DNA from: Mimosa pudica
Lineage: Eukaryota > Streptophyta > Magnoliopsida > Fabales > Fabaceae
Assembly (NCBI GenBank): GCA_029929735.1
Contig: JAKELP010000041.1
Span: 10,105,001-10,169,000 of the forward strand
Length of the DNA: 64,000 nt
Reading direction: 5' to 3'
The notes under the pieces are model-generated. The model made no database searches. It had not been told where the DNA came from and was given only the letters and a program-made list of their open reading frames with translations. The first letter of the stretch is position 1. Each line of letters starts with the position of its first letter. Position numbers and translations under genes: made by a program. Below are positions 33,901 through 44,238 of this stretch, in pieces.

Positions 33901-35856
33901 CGAAATTATCGCCGGGTCATGAATTTATGTTCTTACATATGAGGTTTCCCACGTGGAATGAAAAAGGAGTGCCAAAAAATCTTTTGCCATTGTAATATGT
34001 TAAATATATTTTAGCTTTGTTGTTAGGTAATAACAAAAAAGACAAAGTCAAAGATTAAAGAGTATACAGTTTTTTTTTTAACTGAGTTTAAAGAGTATAT
34101 AGTTTAATGATTAGAAAGTTAGATGACTAATGTTAAGGATATTTGAACGTCATAAACCCTTTTGAATTTGTTTATATTATAGTTTTGAAATTTAGGCAAA
34201 TAAATTATTCATTTAATTTGTTGGAAAATGATGTTGTCACAATTTTTTTATGCTTACTTTACTGATTTGATATTCAATTTTAATTTTTTTAAAATAATAT
34301 AGCTTGAAATTCGAGTCGGGTCGGGCTAGCCCGCTTCTAATGCGTGTTGGGTCGAGTTGTGCTATTCCCAACATGCATAAAAACGGGTCGGGTCGGGCTA
34401 GCCCGTCTTCTGCTTTGTATCGGGTCGACCTGTCCCTTTTAAAGCGGGTTAACCCGTTTTCCCAACTCTAATCTCAATTTTACATGTAATGTTGTTGTGC
34501 TGAGTATTTGAACTAACGATCTATGACATTAGGGAATTAATTTACCCAATCACCATCGAGTTATGAGTTTGTTTGACTTACATGTAATGTTTGTATTTTA
34601 GTCGAGTTGAGCCCGAAAAAGCATAAAAAAAGCGTGTTTGGTTGTAAAAAATGAGCCGAAATAAAAACGGGATAAAAGTGGCTAAGCTCGAATTAAAAGT
34701 GCGGGTCGGGTCGGGCTAACCCATTTGAATTGGCCTAACTCGAAATCCCAACTCTAACTACGAGGTATTTGAATCCTACCCTGCTGCTCATAAATACAAG
34801 TCAATGTCAGTGATCCAAATGGCAAGGAATTTAAAACCAACAAAGCTAATTAGATCCCAATGTAAAGTCTAGAGACCATAAGATTTTTCTCCCCATAAGG
34901 CCCAAAAAAAAGCGAAGACGACAAATGATAAAATGATAATTCAAGATTTTTTTTGGTCAAAATAATGATTTAGGGTGAGTAAAAATTTATTGATAGGAGT
35001 GACTGCCTTTACAATATATGCTTAATAAATCAGCACTTTAATCTCAAAATAAAGATATAAGAGAGATCGATTATTGGGTTCTACCTAATAATCCATGTTG
35101 AATTTGCTGTGAAATTAAAGAATTACATAATCATGATTATATCACACATTTTTTATTCTACATTCGGTCAGAGGATTAGAGTTATAAATGAATCTAAAAC
35201 TTTGACTTCCACATTTTCCCCAATCCCCAGTACATTAATTTTTCTGTTTTCTTTTTCATTTTTTCAACAAATTTATTCTTTTATCTTCACCCTCTCTCAC
35301 TTGGCAGCCTCCTAAACCATGGAGTGGTGGTGCTGGGTTCATATCCAAGGAAATGATCGCAACCCATTGCCCTGCACCCGCATCTTATATCCAGGTTTGT
35401 TTGATTCACTAATTAACATCTCAAGAATTGAATTTAATGATAAAAAAGCCACAATAACAGGTGACCATCATATACATTATAATTTTTTATACCATAACTT
35501 ATTATTAGATGATTCTCAATTGCCATCGGACTTTGGGGTAATTAAATCCCTTCTTTGGGACCTTGTAGTAACTCCCTTCATGAATTTCCTTTTCATGCAA
35601 ACAACAATTTCCGTAACCCGAAAAATGGGTAACATTTCAAAAACTGAAACTAAACGACAATTCAATGTAGATATTAGTATATACCCATCTAATATTTGCT
35701 TATGCTTTTACTCATTGATCATATTACAATCCTTATTTTGGAGGGAATGGTTAAATTTTGCAGATACTAAGGTGTGGTCCACCGGCAATGAATAAAGCCA
35801 TGGCTGCTCACCTTGATGCCCTTGGCTACACACCAGATATGCAGTTTGAGTTCTGA
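24920..35856 (+). CDS. CBR1: NADH-cytochrome b5 reductase, CBR1 type (nine exons)
   Basis: Exons: 24920–25073, 25646–25787, 27611–27701, 29292–29369, 30021–30101, 30997–31086, 32887–32952, 35308–35394, 35764–35856. Together they give 882 nt and 293 aa, and all introns are GT–AG. The family's FAD enzyme passes electrons from NADH to cytochrome b5 at the ER for fatty-acid desaturation and related reactions. Residues about 23–48 form a membrane anchor. RPYTPIT (110–116) is the FAD-binding motif, GRMSHH (134–139) is conserved near the flavin, and GGSGITP (173–179) and RCGPPAM (266–272) belong to the NADH lobe. The C terminus …MQFEF is typical. Length is near the usual 280–290 aa. The introns hold hAT, MITE and LINE-like insertions that stretch the gene to 11 kb. 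AATAAA lies about 70 nt after the stop. VPS36 converges from the right. Confidence 0.95.
25866..25915. repeat. short interspersed repeat motif (reverse copy)
   Basis: CCCACCTAGTGGGATAACAC followed by TTATTATTGTTGTTATTG in CBR1 intron 1–2 territory. It is the reverse form of the AACAACAACAAAG motif at 5456 and 38066. Confidence 0.4.
26780..27215 (-). mobile_element. degenerate RNase H-like fragment (non-LTR retrotransposon type)
   Basis: The minus strand in CBR1 intron 2 encodes FQSLEAEALALEEVVQFVVE, then LGAVTFESNNKTLA and, after stops and shifts, EWRCDIVIDHILHNGSQ and AAANWVAKAH. This pattern fits the plant RNase H-like domain found at the 3' end of LINE-type elements (AE.xA…LG…vxfEsDnkxLv…ANxxADxLA). 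No endonuclease or reverse transcriptase is present, and there are several stops, so it is an inactive remnant, antisense to CBR1. Confidence 0.6.
27875..27927. repeat. (TA)n microsatellite in CBR1 intron 3
   Basis: About 26 TA dinucleotides. Confidence 0.95.
28089..28800. mobile_element. long-TIR MITE/MULE-like element in CBR1 intron 3
   Basis: CTTACCTCAAATTCTCATTC at 28089 is mirrored by the complement of a segment ending at 28800 (CTTACCTCAAGTTCTCATCC). Similarity continues inward for about 130 bp, including CACCATATCC in both arms. No clear target duplication was found. The proline-rich frame at 28218–28463 is an interior artefact. Length is about 712 bp. Confidence 0.6.
31480..31864. 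mobile_element. TIR MITE in CBR1 intron 6
   Basis: AAAGGATAATATAATTTTTT…TTTTAAATCAATTTTGGTTT at the left is approximately inverted at the right end (…AAAACTAAAATTGATTTAAA, then GTACTAACCCTTT). About 385 bp. Target duplication not resolved. Confidence 0.5.
32057..32358. mobile_element. foldback MITE in CBR1 intron 6
   Basis: Arms of about 130 bp are inverted copies. TGGGCTATTAATCATTTT opens the left arm and the complement of the right end reads TGGGTTAATAATTATTTC. Both arms contain AAGTATCATATTGA and ACCATTAATTT. About 302 bp; no duplication could be assigned. Confidence 0.65.
33395..34756. mobile_element. hAT transposon (outer) in CBR1 intron 7
   Basis: The terminal repeats TAGAGCTTAG and TAGAGTTGGG (other strand) are flanked by a perfect 8-bp duplication ACTACGAG (33387–33394, 34757–34764). 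Subterminal GGCCCGACCC/GGGTCGGGCT motifs are abundant. Without the inner element it is about 420 bp and has no transposase. Confidence 0.92.
33537..34470. mobile_element. hAT transposon (inner), nested in the outer hAT
   Basis: TAGAGCCGGG … CCCAACTCTA, with a perfect 8-bp duplication ATCTCAAT (33529–33536, 34471–34478). It carries the same GGGTCGGGCTAGCCC-like subterminal repeats as its host element, so one family member jumped into another. Confidence 0.92.
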
Positions 35857-36779
35857 TTGTTTTCTTTTCTTCCACACTGTGTTGCATTTTTTTAAAATGA
35901 AGTGTCTCATATATTTATATTTATAATAAATCATAATAACAATATTATGGAATGATTGAGGTGAGACGAAGCTTGACATTGGTACACAATACCTTGAGTA
36001 AGATAGTAAAGCAGCATCGTATAACCAATGCTAAAAAAGATCAAAGAAACTCTTGACACACTTTATCATTTCAATGTATTTAAGTGCTAAGTAAATACCT
36101 CTGCACAACATTTCTTTCAGATCATTGGGCTGTAACATTTGGGGACTAAAATTGGTCGAGTACATGTTTCTGTTTTTGAATTGCAATAAAGCCTAAACTA
36201 TTTCTTGCTAAACATTAATCAAATGTACATCACGTATGCAATCAATATCAAAACACTTGCCTCAACCTTCTAGCTTACGCTCTGACCCGAGTAGCATGGG
36301 GCACGTGGAATCCCGTGTGAATCAGCAAGGACCACCTTCAGCCTTCTGCGTGTGGATATGCAAGCATTACAGTGTTAAATGAAGAGTTAGAAGTTCAAAA
36401 CGACTGCTAATTCCTTTAGATTGCGAGGCAATTTAGATATTTATTAATTCTACCAGCTCAATCCTGGAATGTAGTCTCCGTCTACTACATCAATCACTCA
36501 GTCCTGTCAACTTTTACTTCTCAAAAAATGACCTAAGACATGCCCGAATTTTTAAACGACTTACTAGTAGTAGTGAATAGTATACCTCAAAATATTAAGT
36601 GCCTAGTGCTCAATGAAGGAGAAAATTGGGCCAAAACCAAACATTCAATTATTGAAGTGGCACACAAAAATCTTGACTGGTTGAAACACAAGAATCATAT
36701 GTAGAAGCCCTATCATATATTAATAGAAAAGTGAAGGCCTGAATATACTTTACCTTGTTTTCATAAAAGAAGCTAATAT
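35857..36779. other. CBR1–VPS36 convergent 3' region
   Basis: Shared downstream region of two tail-to-tail genes. It holds the CBR1 poly(A)-like AATAAA (35925–35930) and a short plastid rDNA insertion (36285–36339). No other gene seen. Confidence 0.6.
36285..36339 (+). other. nuclear insertion of plastid 23S rDNA (NUPT)
   Basis: ACCCGAGTAGCATGGGGCAC, continuing through AATCCCGTGTGAATCAGCAA to ACCACCTT, matches the well-known plastid 23S rRNA stretch. Similarity stops abruptly on both sides in AT-rich DNA. It is a GC-rich island of about 55 bp with no rRNA function here. Confidence 0.82.
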
Positions 36780-39700
36780 TTATTTCCCAAGACCATGAGC
36801 ATGGCTTGCCCTCACCCATGAGGCATAGTTTCCATCATCTTTTACTCTGCAAAAACGCAAGGAAAGGCTCATTATCAAAACTTATGAGTATAATGAATGC
36901 AAGAATGAACCTTTTTTGTTTAATTGTAGACTCAACTCAACGTTTACGTGTTTATATTATATCTAATCAAGAAAAAGACCGGAAAATTTTGAGCAACTGA
37001 TATGGAGTTGAATCATTATATGATTAATTGTTTTGGGAAAATGCAAATGTAACGGATAGATGAAAACAAAGAGTTTAAGAATAATGAACAAGCATCAGTA
37101 AATACGTGCCAATTAACCTAACACGACATTTAACTGATGCTATTCTTCCTTATTTCGGGGGGGTAAGGGTTTCAATTTGTCCACCATGTATAAAAGTTTA
37201 CTTACAGATACATGTCATCTCGATGGATATCAGAGAATAAATTAATATAGAAACGAAACCCATCTGGACTTATGTCCCTGCATAGTAAACCTGCAAATGA
37301 TTTGACATTTTCTTAGTACATAGTTAAGACTTAAGTCCACAAAAGAATTTAGGAGTCGAACAGCTGCATACCCTTGCTCTCAGCAGCAAGGAGATGTTCC
37401 TTTGCCATTGCTGGGGCGACTCCCAAAGTCCTCGCAGCATCACCAGCACTTACCCCAGCTCGGAGAGCATCAGGCTTCAGAACAAGCATCCTGATTTTAG
37501 CAAAAACCTACACCCAGAAACCTTAGCTACTTAAGTTTCAATTTAATCATCTCCCATTCCAAAAGGAAGCATGAGGAATTTGAAATCAGATCAGAATAAA
37601 GGTAAAACATAAACATGTAAACTGGGTCAGGGTGTCAATTCTGACAGTGATGAGCCCAACATTAAAGTGGGCCGAGTAAACACCAAGAAGAGCCCATACC
37701 AGAACATGACACTCAGCAGCAGGAAATGAGCCCAGGGGATGGCCGATAGACCACTGATTCCAAGGAGGGTGGTTAGTACGTTTTCTAGGGTTAAGTGGCT
37801 GAGGTGACACAGGCATCCAGTAAGTGACATAAGTTGTTTAATTACAATTTAAAAAACGACATATTATATAAATCAATACTTGAACTATTATAAGTTTTAT
37901 GTAACAAAAAAGGATTGAAAATATTAGAACTAAGTATGACATAAGATGCAAAAGTATGTACTCACTTATCATATGCCTGCAAATGCAAATAGAATTTCAA
38001 AATCACTACCATGGGCTGAGTTAGAATGAGTGGAAAGATGTTTTTTATGGTAATCACAACATAATACAACAACAAAAACAACAAAGCCTTATCCCAACTA
38101 GGTGGGGTCGGCTACATGGATCACACGGCGCCACTGTTAATCACAACATAATAATCACATTTTTTCTTTTCCTGGTCAACACATCATCCCCCATATTGAC
38201 CTCTCCCAAAAGAGAGAAAAAAAGGGCCAACCCACTTCAATCCCAACATGGTGAGACTACAGGGGAAGGGAATATACTGCATAGTCTTACCCTACATTTA
38301 TGAAGAGGCTAATTTGAACCCATGACTTCAGACACCACGGGAAGCAAGCTTACTATTGAGTGAGTATGCCCTTCCCCCAAAGGACAGAAATGAACCAAAA
38401 ATGATTCTGAAAATATTGAAATGAAATAATGATAGCAGATAGAAAAAGTCACCTCCCCATCACTATGGGACTTATTTTGTATCACCATGACTCCACTATC
38501 AAACTTGCGTAGTAGCACTGGGCTGAAGCAATTAACACAATATAATATCAAAAAACTAAAGAAAACAGAAACAATGAATGAAATAGTTTATGTGCACAAC
38601 ACATCTGAAACAAGAACCATCTTAAATTGGAGTGAAATTTCATCTGAGTTGTGATATTAGAATAATAAAACCAATAAACAAATTATCCAGTACACAGGTA
38701 AAAAATAAACATATTATACATACACATCAAACTTTTCCCAAAGCATACAAGCTTGCAGCAAGTCATCAGGGGAGATCAATTCTGCACAAAAAGCAAATCA
38801 GCCAACAAAGGGGGTATAGACATTTTTTGCCACCAATTGAAAGGCAATCATTTCCACAAAAGTACAACAGTAGGGGTATTGATCAACACCTGTACCACGA
38901 GCACGATTGAAGAGGCAATAGATATCAATGAGGTTGATCATTCCTCCAGCTCTTTCAAGTGGAAATTTTACAAAATCTGCCAACTACCCATTAGCAAAGA
39001 AAAATTAGTATTATAAATCAACATTAAAACATAAAACAGAAATCTTAGTCATGAAGTAGTAAATACTGTAGCATTAAGAACGTTTCATTCTTTGTTACTC
39101 CTATATAATGATGAAAAACATGCCAATCATAAGCAAGCACAATGAGAAAGCCTAAACAATAGTAAGATAACCATCTGCCAAAGTTAAAGATATGTATTAA
39201 TGACTGAAATATTAAAAGAAGTTTTGTAAACATATGCACAAGATTGCAATCAATGAACTAAAGCTGTACATCTCCACACCAACAAAGTTTTTTATAGTCC
39301 CTAGAAGTAGAAGAGTAGATAGCTTGTCTTCCCAGCTTGATTCTATTCAGACTTGGATGATTGGCTGGAAAAAAAAAACTAATTCTTTTCACACAACTAG
39401 AAGCCAAACGTTATCTTCTGTGACCTTATTTTAATTTTTAAAGGCTCCAACCTTTGGTTATCATCCTTGAAATTCCTCTTAATAAAAGTATAAAACAAAC
39501 TACTAGTATAAGGCTCCAAGTCAAATTCCTTGCTCTCATCCATTTAATTCAAATAAATCATTAAAATGCTTGAACAAAATAAGAAACCATTCTTAAAAAC
39601 AAATATGTTAAAATTTGTAGGCTCTTTAGCTAATAAGCAACAAGACTGACTGAATTAATAGATACCAAGAGACAAGACAAGAACCTGGCGAGATAACTGC

Positions 39701-41125
39701 TGGTGATACAAAGCACCAGCAGACTCTTTGGTGACAGGTGATATTATACCAACACTCAATAACCAATCATGCATCTCTTCCTTTGAACCCATCTCCTCAT
39801 CATTTGTTTCATTGGTTTGAGAATTTGATCCAGACAAAAGTTTTAGCCTCATTTTCTCAGCAAGTGTCACCATCTCTTTAGCCTTGCTCTGTAATCCCAA
39901 TATGAAGCCAAAACAATTTAATTCAAAAACTGGAAAGACATAAAGGTAATCAACAAATTAACTACAACACTAATGGTATGACCCAACTGCATTGATGTCA
40001 CAATCAAGTCAAACAAAAGGTGACATCCATTTATACAACATTAAAATAAACCCAGCCACAAGTTTACCAACACAGTTAACAGAAAAATTGTTTTTTACAT
40101 GGGGGAACTAGAAGACATATTGAATGAATAACATGACTAACTCATATCAATCATACTGTCATGCTCATTTTCATTTATCAATCCAATAATGGAAAAAAGA
40201 AATCTTTGCTCAATGCGTCGATAGATAAAGGAACAACTTATCATCCATACCATGACACCACATTTATTGAAAAAAAAAAAAAAAAGTGGGATCCCAGATC
40301 CACTTACAGAGGCAGTGCAAGATAAAGAATTTTAGCTAACCTTGCCTAGCATGATCAACATGTAGAGTTGTCAGAATACATATATTGTAGTAACATCCAA
40401 GTCTCTGTTTTTGAAGTTAATCCCAGTAAAGAAAAATATAATACACTGCGCCACAAATACATGAATAATAATATTACCATGAGAGCATTCAAATCCTGGA
40501 AAGCTTCCTGCAAGCTTCTATCTGTACTCTCCCAACTTTCCTGCTCTTTCCTCAATATTCCCGAAACGCCCACCATCCTCAACGTGCCATCACTCGAAAA
40601 CATCCCACTCGACCCAGAAGCAGAGCTTGAGATTGAGCTTGAGCTTGAACTTGCCACACTCTGCGACGATTCCCACGCCCTGCTCCTCCAACTCTCCCAA
40701 AATTTTGACACGAACACATCACAGTCTCCTTTGCCTCTCATCACGATCGTCACAACCGCCGATCCGGCAAGTGGGCCCGACTCATGGATGCGGCCATCTG
40801 GCGAGAAGGAGAGCTGGAAGCGTACCCTTGGGGAGGCAAACATGGATTTGAGAGACTTCCTGGGCGTGAAAATGTGGGAGATTGCGCTTAAGGGGATTGC
40901 GAAGGCGGCGGTGGCGGAGTCGGTGAGCCAGATGAGACGGTGGGATGTGAGGATGAGGAGGCCTGATTTGAGAGGGTGAAAGGGGCTGGAAGGATCGTCT
41001 TCGCAGAGAAGATCGACGGAGGAGAGGAGGTAGCATTCGGCTTCGTCAGGGAAAAGCACTGGCCGCCCGCTCTCTGTGAGCTCCACCACTGGCAAGCAAT
41101 GTCCACCCATACTCTCACCCAACAT
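36780..41125 (-). CDS. VPS36: VPS36, ESCRT-II subunit (eight exons)
   Basis: Exons, 5' to 3': 41125–40478, 39888–39685, 38983–38890, 38781–38724, 38522–38453, 37507–37372, 37290–37206, 36846–36780. They total 1362 nt and 453 aa, all phases fit and all introns are GT–AG. VPS36 acts with VPS22 and VPS25 in ESCRT-II, which sorts ubiquitinated membrane proteins into multivesicular bodies. The N-terminal 150 residues form a GLUE/PH-like domain (SGRPVLFPDEAECYLLSS…LILTSHRLIWL), which binds phosphoinositide and ubiquitin in the family. A serine-rich linker precedes SKAKEMVTLAEKMRLKLLSG and the winged-helix half (GALYHQQLSRQLADFV, YCLFNRARGTELISP, LRKFDSGVMVIQNKSHSD, APAMAKEHLLAAE). The first ATG of the open frame was chosen; the Met six codons in is also possible. 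Intron 5 carries an Au SINE. A partial duplicate lies at 51030–52222. Confidence 0.95.
38066..38125. repeat. short interspersed repeat motif in VPS36 intron 5
   Basis: AACAACAAAGCCTTATCCCA, then ACTAGGTGGGGTCGGCTACA and TGGATC. Same motif as at 5456. Confidence 0.45.
38200..38352 (-). mobile_element. Au-type SINE in VPS36 intron 5
   Basis: On the minus strand the order is a GTCATGGGTTCAAATTAGCC box B-like segment, TGTAGGGTAAGACTATGCAG, then TTCCCTTCCCCTGTAG and a tail. This follows the Au SINE layout (GGGTTCGAATCC…GCAGGGTAAGGCTGCGTACA…CCCTTCCC). The box A part is not clear, so the 5' end may be truncated or diverged. The element is also present in the duplicated VPS36 segment. Confidence 0.65.
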
Positions 41126-41470
41126 TCCACTGCCAAATTTGGAACCACCAGCTTAAACCATCCACTTCTTAAGCGTTGAGAGTAGAAGAAATTCTAATTT
41201 TTCGTTTCGGGAGGAGAAGCCGAGGAGGCTTAGCAAGAGATTGGCATATCAGATACGGCGGCGGTGCGGTCAAATGCGGCGAAGACGACTGGGTTCAGCA
41301 GAGGGGTTAGAGAAGGAAAGAGAGACGAGCTCTCCCTGGATCTTAGGTGGCTTCGATGGTAAAAACGGCAGAGGTGTTGACGGCGGCGGACGGCGGACGG
41401 CGGCAATGGCAGGATGAAAATGAGAGAGAGACGCGAGCTCTCTGGAAGTTTCGAGAGAGGTTATAACCAA
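41126..41470 (-). promoter_or_regulatory. VPS36 upstream region
   Basis: GC-richer sequence than its surroundings, with GGCGGCGG-type repeats (about 41255–41410) directly before the VPS36 start. It is likely 5' leader and core promoter. Its distal edge is the MITE at 41471. No specific motif is claimed. Confidence 0.4.
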
Positions 41471-41834
41471 GGGCGAAGGCTCAAAAATGATTCATAACTA
41501 TTGGCCAAGGAACAAAAATAGTACATAACTATTCCAAGGTACAAATATGATACCAACTTTTACATGTGATCAAAAATGATATTTTCATTAATATGAAAAT
41601 AATATTAGACATGAAATGTCCAAAATGCCCTTATTATTAAATAAACTTTCACCGGGCGACGATTAATTTGTAAGGGTATTTTGGACTTTTCATGTCTAAT
41701 ATTATTGTCATATTAGTGAAAATATCATTTTTTATCACATGTAAAAGTTGGGTATCATTTTTGTACCTTGGAATAATTATGTATTATTTTTCTTCCTTGG
41801 CTAATAGTTATGTATCATTTTTGGGCCTTCGCCC
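41471..41834. mobile_element. long-TIR MITE (GGGCGAAGG type), MULE-like
   Basis: GGGCGAAGGCTCAAAAATGA … CCTTCGCCC, with arms inverted over most of its 364 bp and a perfect 9-bp duplication TATAACCAA (41462–41470, 41835–41843). The 9-bp duplication fits Mutator-like elements. It is a close relative of 24091–24457. Confidence 0.88.
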
Positions 41835-41884
41835 TATAACCAAAGGTCATCAATTCTTTAACCCAAAAATGATCTAATGACCAA

Positions 41885-42058
41885 ATTCATCAATTCTTTA
41901 TCCCACGCACACGTCACAAGTGAGACTAATCCTGTTTTGAAATCCCATATAGGAGTAGACAACTGGACCGTGAATTTTCTCTTTTCACAATAGCTAGGGA
42001 TCAAACCTCCAACCACTTGCTTAAGGGACAAGAGTATTACCACTTACGCCAACCCACT
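41885..42058 (-). mobile_element. tRNA-derived SINE-like copy
   Basis: The minus strand reads GGGTTGGCGTAAGTGGTAAT (box A-like), then GTGGTTGGAGGTTTGATCCC (box B-like) with tRNA-like spacing, followed by AT-rich body sequence. Internal pol III boxes support a SINE head. The 3' end and target duplication were not resolved. Confidence 0.55.
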
Positions 42059-42748
42059 AAGTTGGCGGAGGGAAAATTTTTTTTGACATGAATTTATAAA
42101 AATTTGAGAAGTAGGGTTTAAAATTCTAAATAAATAATTAGTTACCCGTAGGAAACCACTTTCGTTTCCACACAAGGAACCAATTCAATATGTGGTTTGC
42201 CCTAAGTTTTCATATTTTTAACTTATGAAATGTGTTTAATAATCTTAACTCCATTTACGTCCGTTCACAATACTCTGCTTGTATGAATTGTGGCTTTTGT
42301 GCAGTCCCAATAATCCCATTCATAATTTCCATACATTCATTGAACCCAAATGTATTCGAGTTAACTCTCATATTGTCAAATGCGATGAATCTCTCTTCCT
42401 CTTCACCTTCATCACTCTCTCTTCCTTCTCTCTCCGTCGCTCCTCTCTTCCTCTTCCAGCCTCGCTCTCTTCGTTTTCTCCCTCGCTCGACAGGTTACCA
42501 TTACTGGTGAAGAACAACTCCGACGACGCTTCCATGGATTGATGTGTTAGTATATGTATGTTCTTATTTATTTCTTATGTTTTTCTTTTCTTTCATTTAC
42601 TATATAATCTCTCGCGAAATTTTGAAGTCTAATTAGTAATGGTAAACATTTAAGTTTGCTGGGGAAATAAAGAAGAGAAGGGGAGAGGATTTGTGTTATG
42701 TCATTTTAGATATAAATTAGTGATTTGATTTAATTGATTGATTTAGTC

Positions 42749-42951
42749 AATTATTAATGATTGATTGGGTCAATTAATTAGATTGATTAGGTAATTAAGG
42801 TTTAGGATTATTATTATGTTTTGCTATTTTATTATTAAGTTTTATTAGTCAATTATTAATGATTGATTGAGTCAATTAATTAGATTGATTATGTAATTAG
42901 GGTTTAGTATTATTATTATGTTTTGCTATTTTATTATTAAGTTTTATTAGT
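42749..42951. repeat. 101-bp tandem duplication
   Basis: TCAATTATTAATGATTGATT … TATTAAGTTTTATTAG occurs twice in tandem with only a few changes, inside the presumed LTR upstream of the gag fragment. Confidence 0.88.
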
Positions 42952-43197
42952 GTCAAGGTTATATAACTTGACTTAGGGTTTCATTTGTTGTTGTCTTATA
43001 TTTTGATGAACATGAGTTGAGTTGTGACTTGTGACGGCCGATGACCGGTCTCCTTCTTTAACATCCTCTTCTTCTCTTTGAACTCTCTTTTCCATATTTC
43101 TTGTCTTGAATCCTCTATGTTTCTGATATTCTACCCTTCTAATCTAATTTCTTATTTATAGAATATTAATTCTATAACAGTGACATCTAGGGGTGTT

Positions 43198-43738
43198 CAA
43201 GTATGCCCATACCCGTTGAGCCCGCCCATACCCGCCCGCATTTTCCCCGTTTAGGCCCGCTCATTTAGGGCCCGTCACATTTTTACACGGGTATGGGCAT
43301 GCCCATGCCCGTTTATCTTACACGGGTACGGGTACGGGCATACCTACGGGCATGCCCATACCCGTTTATATGCCCATTTATTATTTTTTAAAACTTTTTT
43401 ATGTATTAATCTTATTTTACATCACTTCCTCTTTGTAACTAATTTTATTTTGTTGGTATTACTTAGTTAGAACAAGATGAAATTCAGAGTTTATTAAAAA
43501 TTTAATGCATGCTCTACTCTTTGGGAGAATTTTTGTTGAATCTTTTTAAATTTTTTTCTAAGTTTATCTTACATGGGCCGCCCATTTAACTTTATTGCCC
43601 CATTTATTCTGCGCCCATTTATAACCCACCCATTTATGACCCGCCCATTTATCAATATTTAGCCCGCCTGTTTATGTTACACGGGCACGGGTATGGGCAT
43701 ACCTCGGGCGGCCAGAACCCGCCCGTTGAACACCCCTA
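43198..43738. mobile_element. hAT MITE inserted at a retrotransposon primer-binding site
   Basis: TAGGGGTGTTCAA … TTGAACACCCCTA, with a perfect 8-bp duplication GTGACATC (43190–43197, 43739–43746). The ends are rich in ATGCCCATACCCG/CGGGTATGGGCAT repeats. 541 bp, no coding capacity. The duplicated target is part of ACAGTGACATCAGAGCC, which resembles a tRNA-Met primer-binding site (TGGTATCAGAGC). Confidence 0.9.
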
Positions 43739-43759
43739 GTGACATCAGAGCCTTTCTTT

Positions 43760-44238
43760 CCTTGGCCTTCGTTGCAAAAAAAAAATCTCTTCTCTCTACA
43801 ACAAGTCCTTATGATTCAACAATAACTGAAGGAAGACTTCGGGGTATTGAGGGAAAGTTACAGACCCTTGATTGCATCCATGATCTGATTCTTGGGCTCA
43901 CTGTGCGTTTGGACAGTCTTCACTCTGAATTTCGGCAAGCTGAATGTCAAACTGGATATTTTAAGCAGCAGCAGCGACCCACCTTCACTAAACATGAAAT
44001 CCCACTATTCGATGCAAAAGATATTCCCTTTTGGCTATGGAAGTGTGAACGTTATTTTAATGTTGGCGAGACACCAAAAGAAAACAAGGTAAAAATGGCT
44101 TCAATTCATTTTGATGAAAAAACCTTTATTTGGCATCGGGCAATGGATCGTAGATGGCGAGGATGTTTTCCTCAATGGGAAGAGTATATTGTGTTGTTAC
44201 AAGACAGATTCAAGACTTCATTTGAATCGCTGATTTGA
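43760..44238 (+). pseudogene. Ty3/gypsy gag fragment
   Basis: The frame encodes HEIPLFDAKDIPFWLWKCER, YFNVGETPKENKVKMASIHF and WHRAMDRRWRGCFPQWEEYI, then LQDRFKTSF. This is the retrotransposon gag (capsid-like) domain of plant Ty3/gypsy elements (FDGxDPxxWxxRxExYFxxxxTPExxKVxxASxHLxGxAxxWH…W..F…F). A stop follows at 44236–44238, and no zinc knuckle, protease or reverse transcriptase follows. The presumed LTR and primer-binding site lie upstream, split by the hAT MITE. Confidence 0.75.

Noticed and set aside
37586..37830. two overlapping minus-strand frames of 67–76 aa in VPS36 intron 5
   Set aside because: Exons 5 and 6 splice in frame without them and no family is recognisable.
40368..40979. 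203-aa plus-strand open frame, one of the longest in the window
   Set aside because: It is the exact antisense of VPS36 exon 1, which is clearly coding on the minus strand.
43693..44238. host gene starting at 43693
   Set aside because: The first 45 bases lie in the hAT MITE; the recognisable part is a gypsy gag domain.
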